From assembly GCA_036493295.1 (NCBI GenBank), contig DASXQB010000531.1, positions 1 through 21,395 on the forward strand: a stretch of 21,395 nucleotides of DNA, in the 5' to 3' direction. The notes below the pieces were generated by a model. That model was not told the DNA's origin. It saw only the letters and a program-made list of their open reading frames with translations, and did not search any database. Below are positions 7,857 to 14,991 of the stretch, piece after piece. The first letter of the stretch is position 1. Each line of letters starts with the position of its first letter. The DNA is from DATKEU01 sp036493295. GTDB lineage: Bacteria; Myxococcota_A; Polyangia; Fen-1088. Both the position numbers and the translations under genes were made by a program.

Positions 7857-8579
7857 TCACTGACAAAGCTGACCGGAGCAGACCTGGATCGCGTCGCAGG
7901 CGCTGCGCTGGGTGCAAAAGCGCAGGATGCCGAAATAGAGCGGTCCGCTGTCCAGCCCGAAGAAGTCGGCGGCGATGGTGTGGGTGGTCGGGTCGTAGGC
8001 CTGTTTGGGAACCGCCACCCACAACCCGGTCGGCGCCTTGTCTTTATAGGTGGCCAATCGCAGCTCGACGGCGATGGTCTGCTGGTCGGGCGCCAGGTCG
8101 AGGGCGAAGTGCAGCGCATTGCGAGAGTGAACGCCGATCGGATTTTGCTCCAGGCGGAACACCTGCCCGATGGGGCCGGGGATGGGCGCGGCGGCCGCCT
8201 GCAGCGTCAGCACCACGTCTTGATCGAATGACATTGAAGGCACGGTCAGTGTTCCGTCGCCCAACTGCCCGACCGCCGAGGCGCCGGCCTTCACCGGCAT
8301 GTTGTAAATAGCGGATTGATTGCCGTCGTCGCTTGACCCGCCATCGGCGGCGATCGGTACCACCAGTTCGTCGATGCCACCGTCGGTGGGGAGCGACGCC
8401 GTCGCTGCGTCGACCCCACCGACGCTGTCCACCATTGCGCCGGCGTCGATCGCCGCGCCATCAGCGGCCGATCCGGGCGCGGTGGCGCCGCGGGTGAAAA
8501 GGCCGTCGCCGCAGCCCGACAAAAACAGTGCCAGGGCGGGCAGGGCGCCTAATGCCCGCTGCAAACCGACAGCACCCAT
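7857..8579 (-). CDS. Putative secreted lipoprotein of unknown function beside the ECF sigma gene
   Basis: I do not recognise this 240-residue protein. It has a lipoprotein signal (LGALPALALFLSGC, probable acylated Cys at about residue 23), then an Ala/Asp/Gly-rich disordered stretch to about residue 85. A domain follows that looks like alternating beta strands: GTLTVPSMSFDQDVVLTLQAAAAPIPGPIGQVFRLE, then FALDLAPDQQTIAVELRL, then GLWVAVPKQAYDPTTHTIAADFFGLDSGPLYFGILRFC. The last 20 residues carry four cysteines (RFC, SAC, QVC, GQLC). The strand pattern suggests an immunoglobulin-like or carbohydrate-binding sandwich, but no family can be named. The ATG at 8579 was chosen because the signal peptide begins there; no clear ribosome-binding site is visible. 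It is divergent from the sigma operon and convergent with the PL5-like lyase gene. Confidence 0.72.
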   Translation of the reverse strand: MGAVGLQRALGALPALALFLSGCGDGLFTRGATAPGSAADGAAIDAGAMVDSVGGVDAATASLPTDGGIDELVVPIAADGGSSDDGNQSAIYNMPVKAGASAVGQLGDGTLTVPSMSFDQDVVLTLQAAAAPIPGPIGQVFRLEQNPIGVHSRNALHFALDLAPDQQTIAVELRLATYKDKAPTGLWVAVPKQAYDPTTHTIAADFFGLDSGPLYFGILRFCTQRSACDAIQVCSGQLCQ

Positions 8580-8657
8580 CGACGAAATGCTAGCATCGGT
8601 CAACCAGCTCAGATCGGGTTTCCCACCGGGCCCTGGTCGATTGTTTTCAATCTGGGC

Positions 8658-9299
8658 ATGTCTATCTTTCGTGGCTCCGCATACGCCGTCTCTGTGGCTG
8701 CCTCTGACGCGGAAGACCGGCCAAAAGACCGGGAGGACGACCGGGAGGATGAAGCGCCGATGGCGCCGCCGCCCAAGTCGGAGACCAAAGACAGACAAGC
8801 GTTGGCCGCGCTGTACCAGGCGTATGCGCCGGCCATCTATGCGCGCTGCTATCGCTTGTTGCACTCGAAGGTGTCGGCGCGCGACGCCATGCAGGAGACG
8901 TTTGTCCGCGTCCTGGCCCACAGCCGCAGCGTGCTGACCGGCGACGAAGGGCTGCACTATCTTTACCGCGTCTCGACCAACGTTTGTTTCAACCTGCTGC
9001 GCGAGCAGCGGGTACGCGAGCGCGCCACGCCCGAGCTGGCGGCGCGCGCGCCCGAGCCGCTGTCGCCCGAGCGCGGCCACGTCGATCGCCAGTTCGCCGC
9101 CGCGTTGCTGGACCGTTGCGACGAGACCTCCGCCGCTATCGCCGTCCTGCACTATGTCGACGGCATGACGCAGGTCGAGGTGGCGGACGTCCTGTCCATC
9201 ACCCGGCGCACGGTGTTCAACCGATTGCGCAAACTGGAAACGCTGGCCATCAATCTGCTGGGTGCGGCGCGCGGCCGCCGCGGTGAAGAGTCGGCATGA
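8658..9299 (+). CDS. ECF-type RNA polymerase sigma factor
   Basis: The protein (213 residues from this start) has the two domains of an extracytoplasmic-function sigma factor. Region 2 covers about residues 45-110: ALYQAYAPAIYARCYRLLHSKVSARDAMQETFVRVLAHSR, with HYLYRVSTNVCFNLLREQR for -10 recognition. Region 4 covers about 145-205: DETSAAIAVLHYVDGMTQVEVADVLSITRRTVFNRLRKLE, a helix-turn-helix for -35 contact. The start is uncertain. ATG 8658 has no visible ribosome-binding site and yields a charged Asp/Glu/Arg-rich leader. ATG 8760 has GGGAGGA ten bases upstream and gives a more usual N-terminus. Its stop overlaps the next ATG (ATGA, 9296-9299), a typical sigma/anti-sigma arrangement. Autoregulation is usual in this class, but no promoter consensus can be proposed from one site. 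Confidence 0.93.
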   Translation: MSIFRGSAYAVSVAASDAEDRPKDREDDREDEAPMAPPPKSETKDRQALAALYQAYAPAIYARCYRLLHSKVSARDAMQETFVRVLAHSRSVLTGDEGLHYLYRVSTNVCFNLLREQRVRERATPELAARAPEPLSPERGHVDRQFAAALLDRCDETSAAIAVLHYVDGMTQVEVADVLSITRRTVFNRLRKLETLAINLLGAARGRRGEESA

Positions 9300-10141
9300 C
9301 CGACTGCCCTTCCAGCCTGACCGTCGCCGCGTGGGAAGCGGGCACCTTGGACGACAGCGCCGAGCGCCAGCGCCTGCTGGTCCACGCCCGTGTTTGTCAG
9401 CATTGCGCGGCTCTGGTGGATGAGATCGCGGTCGCCCGAGGGGAGCTACTCGACGACGATCCGGCCGCCGCGGCCGCCCGCGCCGCGCACATGTTGATGG
9501 CGATCGCCGCCCAGCGCCGGGCGGCGGTGCGGCCTCGGCGGCGGCGATTCTGGCAAGTGCTCGGCATTCCAGTCTTGGTGGGCGCCGCTGGGGGATTGTT
9601 GCTGGCGCCCAAACTGACCGCGCTTTTCAACCCAGTATCGTCGCTGTCGCTGTCGCCGCCGCCGGCCAGCCGGGCGGATGTCCCGGGCCTGCGCGATCCG
9701 TCGTCGTTCGGCGTGCGGGCCAAAGGCCAGCTTGTTCTGGAAGCGTTCTGCAAGCGTCAGGACAGCGTGTTTCCCGTCGAGGATGGCGGCTCGTTCGTCA
9801 GCGGCGATCGCCTGCGCTTTGCTTACAGCGCGCTGTCCGCCGGTCATCTGATGATCTTCGGCGTCGACGATCGCGGCCAGATCTTCCCGTACTACGGCGA
9901 CGACAACCTCAGCAGCGTTCCGGTCGCCGCCGGTTCCAAGGTGATGCTGCCTGGCTCGATCGAGCTCGACAATCACCACGGGTGGGAGCGGTTATTCGCG
10001 CTGTGGTCAACGCAGCCCGCCGATGCCGGCGCGGTCAAGCGCGCGGTGGCCGACGCGCTGGCGGAAGCACACGACATCACCAGGGTGGGCAAGCTGGCCG
10101 TGCCCGCCGAACAGGTCTCCTACTTGCTGCGGCGGCCTTGA
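9296..10141 (+). CDS. Transmembrane anti-sigma factor with ZAS motif and DUF4384-like periplasmic domain
   Basis: The 281-residue protein reads as the partner of the preceding sigma factor. Residues 30-37, H-A-R-V-C34-Q-H-C37, form the HxxxCxxC zinc-binding anti-sigma motif, with C4 nearby. After an Arg-rich stretch (78-84), one membrane helix spans about 87-107, so the N-terminus is cytoplasmic and the rest periplasmic. The periplasmic part (about 140-250) reads GDRLRFAYSALSAGHLMIFGVDDRGQIFPYY ... SKVMLPGSIELDNHHGWERLFALWS. This resembles DUF4384, a domain often fused to caspase-like proteases. It overlaps the sigma gene by four bases and the caspase-like gene by one (TGATG at 10139-10143), so the three are translationally linked. 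The DUF4384 call is by eye and less certain than the anti-sigma call. Confidence 0.85.
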   Translation: MTDCPSSLTVAAWEAGTLDDSAERQRLLVHARVCQHCAALVDEIAVARGELLDDDPAAAAARAAHMLMAIAAQRRAAVRPRRRRFWQVLGIPVLVGAAGGLLLAPKLTALFNPVSSLSLSPPPASRADVPGLRDPSSFGVRAKGQLVLEAFCKRQDSVFPVEDGGSFVSGDRLRFAYSALSAGHLMIFGVDDRGQIFPYYGDDNLSSVPVAAGSKVMLPGSIELDNHHGWERLFALWSTQPADAGAVKRAVADALAEAHDITRVGKLAVPAEQVSYLLRRP

Positions 10142-11703
10142 TGCGCGCCCGTGTTGCCGGTCTGTGTCTGCTGCTGGTTGCCGCCTGGGCGACCGGCGCG
10201 GCGGCCCAGACCACGCAGGCGCGTCAGGCCTTGCTGCTGGGAAACAACCAGGGCAACGAACCGGCGCGCACCTTGCGCTATGCCGAGCAAGAGGTTGGTC
10301 GTCTGGGCGAGCTGCTGAAACGCTCTGGCGATTTCGAAGCGGTCGATGTTCTGCGCGGGGCCGATCGGGCCGGCGTCGAACAGGCGCTGCGGCGGGCGTC
10401 CGAACGTTTGATCGCCTCGCGCAAGGCCGGCCGCCCGACGTTGTTCTTGTTTTATTACACCGGCCACGGCGACAACGAAGCGCTGGAGCTGGGCCGCACG
10501 CGGTTGCCGTTGCGCGCGCTGCGCGGGTATCTGGAAGGGTTGCCGGCCGATGTGCGGGTGGCCTTCGTCGACGCCTGTCAATCGGGCGCGCTGACCGGGG
10601 TCAAGGGTGGCCATCGCGCCGCCGGGTACGACGTGCGCCTGGCCGACACCGGCAACGTCAAAGGACTGGCCCTGGTGACGTCGTCGACGGCCAACGAGCT
10701 GTCACAGGAATCAGATGATCTGCGGGGTTCGTATTTTTCGCACAATTTGATGGCTGGCTTGCAAGGGTTGGCCGACGCGTCGGGTGACGGGCAGGTGACG
10801 CTGGGCGAGCTTTACGACTTTTCGTTCCGGCGCACGCTGGCCAGCACCGCCGCGAATTTGGCCGGCGGCCAGCATCCGACGTACGACTTTCGCATGTCGG
10901 GCACCGGCGACGTGGTGCTGACGCGCGTACGCACCAGCGACGGTCAGCTGCGTTTCCCGCGCGAAAGCGCCGCCACGTACAGCGTGTTCGCCGGCGGCGA
11001 GGTGACCGCCGAGCTGGCCTCGAACCCGGGCGAAGAACTTTATCTGGCGGTGCCGGCGGGGCGCTACCGGGTGGTGCGCCGCGTGCTGGCCGGTTTGTCG
11101 GAACGCACCGTCGATCTGCCGGCCGGCGGCAGCGTCAGCCTGGACCCGCGCCAGATGACCACCGTGGTGGCCAGCGCCGACGAAGGCATGCGCAAGAAAG
11201 GCGGCTCTGACGATCAGGCGGACGCCGTCGCGCAGACGCTGGAGGCGCACGTCGGCGTCAGCACCAGCGCCGTCGACGGCACCGGCGCGCTGCTGACCAG
11301 CGCCGGGTTCGCCTACAGCTTGCGCCGGCGCTGGCTGGCCGGGCGGTTGCGCGGCGACGTGTCGTCATTCTCGGCCGAGACCGCGGGCTATCGCTCCTCG
11401 TTGCTGCGCCTGACGCCGACCCTGGACCTGCTGGCGGCGGCGATCAGCGGCGGTTCCTTCGGGTTGCTGGTGGGTCCGTCGGTCGGCATGCCATTCGTGC
11501 GGCAGCGCGGCGACGACGATGGCGTGGTTCACCATTCCTTCGGGTTTCGCTACGCGGCGACGGCGGTGGCCTCGTTGCGGGTGTCGTCGCGGACCTTCGT
11601 CACTGCCACCATCGACGGCGGGCTGGAGTTATTCCGCCTGAACGGCGCGGTGACCAACCGACCGGTGGCGGCGTTCGCCCTGGGCGGCGCTTTCGGTTTT
11701 TAG
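10141..11703 (+). CDS. Exported caspase-like (C14 fold) protein with C-terminal beta-barrel-like domain
   Basis: The 520-residue protein has a cleavable signal peptide (1-22, ending GAAAQ). A caspase-fold domain (about 26-265) follows: QALLLGNNQGNE, the His-Gly of the dyad in LFLFYYTGHGDN (H109), and the catalytic Cys in VAFVDACQSGAL (C146). It continues with LALVTSSTANELSQES and GSYFSHNLMAGLQGLADASGDGQVTLGELY. The last of these carries an EF-hand-type loop (D212, S214, D216, Q218, T220, E223). Residues about 280-370 look like a beta-rich linker domain. Residues about 380-520 alternate polar and apolar positions and end ...ALGGAFGF with a terminal Phe, typical of outer-membrane beta-barrels. 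The ATG at 10141 shares its A with the stop of the anti-sigma gene. Protease activity is plausible because the dyad is intact; substrate and location are inferred. Confidence 0.87.
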   Translation: MRARVAGLCLLLVAAWATGAAAQTTQARQALLLGNNQGNEPARTLRYAEQEVGRLGELLKRSGDFEAVDVLRGADRAGVEQALRRASERLIASRKAGRPTLFLFYYTGHGDNEALELGRTRLPLRALRGYLEGLPADVRVAFVDACQSGALTGVKGGHRAAGYDVRLADTGNVKGLALVTSSTANELSQESDDLRGSYFSHNLMAGLQGLADASGDGQVTLGELYDFSFRRTLASTAANLAGGQHPTYDFRMSGTGDVVLTRVRTSDGQLRFPRESAATYSVFAGGEVTAELASNPGEELYLAVPAGRYRVVRRVLAGLSERTVDLPAGGSVSLDPRQMTTVVASADEGMRKKGGSDDQADAVAQTLEAHVGVSTSAVDGTGALLTSAGFAYSLRRRWLAGRLRGDVSSFSAETAGYRSSLLRLTPTLDLLAAAISGGSFGLLVGPSVGMPFVRQRGDDDGVVHHSFGFRYAATAVASLRVSSRTFVTATIDGGLELFRLNGAVTNRPVAAFALGGAFGF

Positions 11704-11717
11704 GGCCTTTACGCCCT
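11702..11717 (+). terminator. Weak hairpin after the caspase-like gene
   Basis: AGGGC (11702-11706), six-base loop, GCCCT (11713-11717) directly after the TAG of the caspase-like gene. The stem is only five base pairs and just two T residues follow, so it is at best a weak terminator. It would separate the sigma operon from the FAD gene. Confidence 0.3.
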
Positions 11718-11746
11718 TGTGCCGGCCGAACCGGGTCTGCTATCTA

Positions 11747-11761
11747 TTGAACTAAGTTCAA
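11747..11761. promoter_or_regulatory. Perfect 15-bp palindrome over the FAD gene start codon; candidate operator
   Basis: TTGAACTAAGTTCAA is a perfect inverted repeat (7-1-7). Its last A is the first base of the ATG at 11761. TTGTGC (11717-11722) and TATCTA (11741-11746), separated by 18 bp, resemble a weak -35/-10 pair, which would put the palindrome at the transcription start. A repressor of TetR, MarR or similar type binding here is an inference; no such gene is in the window. Confidence 0.5.
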
Positions 11762-13269
11762 TGGCTAGCAAAAAATCTTCTCCCTCATCTAATCGAGTTG
11801 AAAGTTCGATCACTCGCCGCGAAGTCCTGAAGGGCGCGGCCGCTCTGGCGGCAGCCGGAGCAGGGACGGCGCTGGGTTGCGACGCGGCTTCGGGTGGCGA
11901 CCTTCCCACTGATGGCGTCGCCGTGGGCGACAACCTGTCGACGGCCAGCCGGGTGGCCATCGTCGGAGGCGGCGCGGGCGGCATCACGGCGGCGTATTTT
12001 CTGTCCGGCACCGTCGGCGTCGACATCTTCGAAGCGCGCAGCCAGATCGGCGGCCACTGCGAATCGCACACCATCACCTATCAGGGACAGCCGATCACCG
12101 TCGATCTGGGCGCGCAGTTCTTTCATCCCGACACGCATCCCATCTATGTGGCGCTTCTGGAAGAGCTGGGGCTTTACGATCCTGATCATCCCGATACCGA
12201 CCAGACCATCGAAGCGCCCGGCAGCCTGTGCATTTATCCGGTCGCCGGCGGCGCGCCCACGTTTTCGTCGACGAACCCGCTGGCCACTCCGTTCGTGGCC
12301 ATCGACTTCGCCGTCTACTCGCAGTTCGCCCGGCAGGCCGTGCTGGGAAATATGCCGTACGAGGTGACGGTGGACAGCTGGATCCGCAGCCTGCCGGTGA
12401 CCCAGTCGTTCAAGAACACCATCCTCTATCCGTGGATCACCTCGCTCATCGGTTGCAGCCGGGCCAATGCGCTGCGGGCGTCGGCGCGGTCGATCCTGCA
12501 GACGTTCGCTTTGGCTTTCCCGGCGAACATCTTCCAGGGCGCGACCACCTACAACTCGGCCATCGGACTGCAAGGGAATTTGCAGCGGATGCTGGATCGG
12601 GCGACGGGCGCGCAGGTGTTCGTCAACGCGCCGGCGCAGGCGCTGTCGTTCGACGCCGCCAGCGGTTGGTTCGTGACCACGCCGGCCGGGCGGCAGGGTC
12701 CGTACCGGGCGGTGGTGCTGAATGCGCCGCCGCTGGCCGGCCGCGAGCTGTTGCGTCCGCTGCCGGCGTATGCCGACGTGACTGCGCTGCTGGACGTTTA
12801 CGAATATTTCCAATCGCGTTTGCTGATTCACACCGACCCGACGTACGTCCAGCACGACCGCAGCAACTGGTCCGCCTACAACGCCGGCGTCGACGGTCTG
12901 GAATGCGAGGGCAGCGCCTGGCTGGGTGCCTTCCACGAAAAGCTGCCGACCGGCGGCACCGTCGACGTGTTCAAGTCGTGGGCCGAACGGCGCCGGGCCG
13001 ATCCCACGCAGATCCTGCTGCAGCGGACGTTCCAGCACCCGCTGATCAGCAAGACCACCATCGCGGCGGCGCGAGCCTTGCGTCCGTTGCAGGGGCGCAA
13101 CGGTCTTTATTTCAGCGGTCAGTACACCACCGGCATGGACCTGCAAGAGGCGGCGGTGTATTCGGCGATGAAGGTGGCGGCCGCGCTGGCGCCGGGCAGC
13201 GCGACGCTGGCGTCGTTGAATGCCCGCCTGACGGCCAGCGGGCACACCGGCATCTCGTACGACCTGTGA
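11761..13269 (+). CDS. Tat-exported FAD-dependent oxidoreductase lipoprotein (amine oxidase / COG2907-like)
   Basis: The 502-residue protein starts with a twin-arginine signal (T-R19-R20-E-V-L-K) ending in a lipobox ALGC (C40), so a folded, cofactor-loaded protein is probably exported and lipid-anchored. The FAD-binding Rossmann motif is VAIVGGGAGGITAAYFL (G-x-G-x-x-G at about 69-74) with E91 in VDIFEARSQIGGHCES. The C-terminal FAD motif is GLYFSGQYTTGMDLQEAAVYSAMKVA. The middle (VDLGAQFFHPDTHPIYVALLEELGLYD) resembles predicted FAD/NAD-binding proteins of COG2907 and relatives of amine oxidases or phytoene desaturases. The reaction is unknown. A GTG at 11719 would give a longer form, but it puts 14 residues before the Tat signal. 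The gene is followed after 23 bp by a cytochrome-containing lipoprotein, which may accept its electrons. Confidence 0.82.
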   Translation: MASKKSSPSSNRVESSITRREVLKGAAALAAAGAGTALGCDAASGGDLPTDGVAVGDNLSTASRVAIVGGGAGGITAAYFLSGTVGVDIFEARSQIGGHCESHTITYQGQPITVDLGAQFFHPDTHPIYVALLEELGLYDPDHPDTDQTIEAPGSLCIYPVAGGAPTFSSTNPLATPFVAIDFAVYSQFARQAVLGNMPYEVTVDSWIRSLPVTQSFKNTILYPWITSLIGCSRANALRASARSILQTFALAFPANIFQGATTYNSAIGLQGNLQRMLDRATGAQVFVNAPAQALSFDAASGWFVTTPAGRQGPYRAVVLNAPPLAGRELLRPLPAYADVTALLDVYEYFQSRLLIHTDPTYVQHDRSNWSAYNAGVDGLECEGSAWLGAFHEKLPTGGTVDVFKSWAERRRADPTQILLQRTFQHPLISKTTIAAARALRPLQGRNGLYFSGQYTTGMDLQEAAVYSAMKVAAALAPGSATLASLNARLTASGHTGISYDL

Positions 13270-13292
13270 TTCGTTTGTAATAAGATGGGGGC

Positions 13293-14816
13293 ATGGCTGT
13301 TGTTGCGAGGCCGCCCCTCGGTGCGTGCGCCTTTGTGTTGATGATGGTGGCGTCGCTTTTCGGCGCCTGTTCGCGCGCGAACAAATCCAGCGGCGCCGGC
13401 CCGCCAGGCGGCGAGGCGAACACGGCGGCCACGTCCAATGTTCCGTTCGCGCCCGGCGCTGATCTGGCGTTTTTCTACACGGCCGGCGTGCAGGGGGCGG
13501 CGGCGCCGCCGGCGGCGCCGCCCAACGCGCCGGGCGGGCTGGCGCGGCGGGCGACGCTGGTCGATCAGGCGCGCCTCGACGCCAAGGCGGTGGTCGAGGT
13601 CGACGCCGGCGATTTTCTGCCGGCTGCCGACGATCCGGCGTTCGCCCCGCCGGCCGCTTTTGAACGCCGGGCGCGGCTGATCCTGGACGCTTATCAGCGC
13701 ATGGACGTGGACGCCGTGACGCTGGGCGAGCGCGAACTGGGCGTCGACAGCGCGACGCTGCGCAAGTGGCTCACCGACACCAAGCTGCCCGTGGTGCTGG
13801 CCAATGTCAGCGGCAGCGACGGAAAACCGCTGTTCGCCGCCACGCGCGTGTTTCAGGCGGCGGGCCACACGATCGGCGTCTTCGGCGTGGTCGAGCTCGG
13901 ACCAGACGCTGCCGCGCTGGCGCAGCGAATGAAGTTCACCGTCGGCGATCCGGTGGCCGCCGCCCAGGCGGCGGTGCGCGATCTGCGCGCAGCCGGCGTC
14001 GAGCTGGTGGTGGGTCTGGTGCATGCGACCGGCGGTGCCGACCGCGCGCGGGCCATCGCCGCCGCCGCACCCGGGATCGATCTGCTGGTGCCGGCCCACG
14101 CCGAGCCGACGGTCGCCGGCGGTGCGGTGGCGCACGACCCCAGGCCGCCGCTGGTGCTGGTGGCGGGCGCGGGCGGCACGCGGATCGGCCGCATCGATCT
14201 GCGTCCCGCGCCCAGCGAGCCGCTGCATTTTCGTTTCGACGATCGCCTGCAGATTCTTTTTCCGACGGTGCGCAACCAGTTCGCCGTTCAGTTGTTGATC
14301 ACCGCCGAAACCACGCCGGTGCTGGGTCTGACCATTCCCACGCCGGACAAGAAACACCCCGACGCCAAGCCGCAGCGAGAGGTCTTCGAAGTGTGGAGCT
14401 ATGCCAGCACGCGGGCCTGCGCCATGTGCCACCCGGCGCAAGCCCAGCAGTGGAACCTGACCGACCACGCGCACGCCATGGCCACGCTGCAGAAGAAGGG
14501 ACGCGAGCGCGATCCGGCCTGCGTGGGCTGCCACAGCTTTGCGTTCATGCAGCCGGGCGGCACCGCCAACATGAACACGCTGGCCTATAACTTTGGCGAC
14601 GTCGGCTGCGAGGCGTGCCACGGGCCCAGCGCCGCGCACGTGCGGTCGATGAAAAAGAAAGAAGGGACGTCGGTGCACGTCGACCCGTTGGTCTGCCTCG
14701 GCTGCCACACACCCGATCAAAGCCAGGGGCCGTTCGATTTTGCGGTCGCCCTCAAAGACGTGCTGGGTCCCGGGCACGGCTCGCCCAGCCAGCCGGGCGG
14801 CGCGATCGGGAAGTGA
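13293..14816 (+). CDS. Lipoprotein fusing a degenerate UshA-like phosphoesterase domain to a tetrahaem cytochrome segment
   Basis: The 507-residue protein has a lipoprotein signal (SLFGAC, C26). Residues about 55-310 follow the fold order of UshA/5'-nucleotidase N-domains (FFYTAGVQG, VEVDAGDFL at 101-109, AVTLGERELGVD, LLVPAHAEP). Metal ligands are largely replaced: DxH becomes G-x-Q, the GNHE step becomes GERE, and GHxH becomes AHAE; only the D-x-GD step is intact. Residues about 370-475 contain four CxxCH haem sites: C376-C379-H380, C410-C413-H414, C439-C442-H443 and C468-C471-H472. Additional histidines (H392, H394, H449) could be distal ligands, as in cytochrome c554-like domains. It probably acts in electron transfer outside the inner membrane, next to the FAD protein. 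UshA-like proteins with c-type haem domains are known in deltaproteobacteria, but the function of this one is not. Confidence 0.82.
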   Translation: MAVVARPPLGACAFVLMMVASLFGACSRANKSSGAGPPGGEANTAATSNVPFAPGADLAFFYTAGVQGAAAPPAAPPNAPGGLARRATLVDQARLDAKAVVEVDAGDFLPAADDPAFAPPAAFERRARLILDAYQRMDVDAVTLGERELGVDSATLRKWLTDTKLPVVLANVSGSDGKPLFAATRVFQAAGHTIGVFGVVELGPDAAALAQRMKFTVGDPVAAAQAAVRDLRAAGVELVVGLVHATGGADRARAIAAAAPGIDLLVPAHAEPTVAGGAVAHDPRPPLVLVAGAGGTRIGRIDLRPAPSEPLHFRFDDRLQILFPTVRNQFAVQLLITAETTPVLGLTIPTPDKKHPDAKPQREVFEVWSYASTRACAMCHPAQAQQWNLTDHAHAMATLQKKGRERDPACVGCHSFAFMQPGGTANMNTLAYNFGDVGCEACHGPSAAHVRSMKKKEGTSVHVDPLVCLGCHTPDQSQGPFDFAVALKDVLGPGHGSPSQPGGAIGK

Positions 14817-14887
14817 TCGTGTTCGACAGACGGCTTAAAAAAGGCGCCGGTTGACTGTGTCCGTGGTTGTGGCAACGTAGGTCAGTC

Positions 14888-14959
14888 ATGTCGCGCCAGT
14901 TGATTTCCCTCATGTCGATTATCGGCATTCGCCGACGAGGTGGGGGTCCGCTGCGCTAG
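14888..14959 (+). CDS. Ile-rich leader peptide of the ilvA attenuator
   Basis: A 23-codon ORF starting ATG at 14888 and ending TAG at 14957-14959. It reads MSRQLISLMSIIGI followed by RRRGGGPLR. Isoleucine codons fall at positions 6, 11, 12 and 14 (14903, 14918, 14921, 14927), with Leu at 5, 8 and 22. The ORF is too short for normal gene finding, but it has the composition and placement of a regulatory leader peptide: Ile codons, then a segment complementary to a terminator arm, then an intrinsic terminator, then a threonine dehydratase gene (first step of isoleucine synthesis). TAGGTC (14878-14883) upstream could be a weak ribosome-binding site or part of a promoter with TTGACT at 14851-14856. 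A leaderless start is possible. Confidence 0.7.
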   Translation: MSRQLISLMSIIGIRRRGGGPLR

Positions 14960-14991
14960 TCACCAAGAGCCGATTCAAAACCCCGCACCTC
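14937..14991 (+). promoter_or_regulatory. Antiterminator pairing of the ilvA attenuator
   Basis: GAGGTGGGGGT (14937-14947), inside the leader peptide ORF, is complementary to ACCCCGCACCTC (14980-14991). The pairing is 11 bp with one unpaired G at 14985. The same downstream bases are the left arm of the terminator, so the two structures exclude each other. A ribosome stalled at the Ile pair (14918-14923) would leave 14937-14947 free, allowing antitermination. A ribosome reaching the stop codon at 14957 would cover it, allowing termination. Confidence 0.65.

Noticed and set aside
13293..14816. Possible selenocysteine-containing UshA-like protein
   Set aside because: UshA-like selenoproteins exist, but this frame has no in-frame TGA and no candidate SECIS hairpin was seen.
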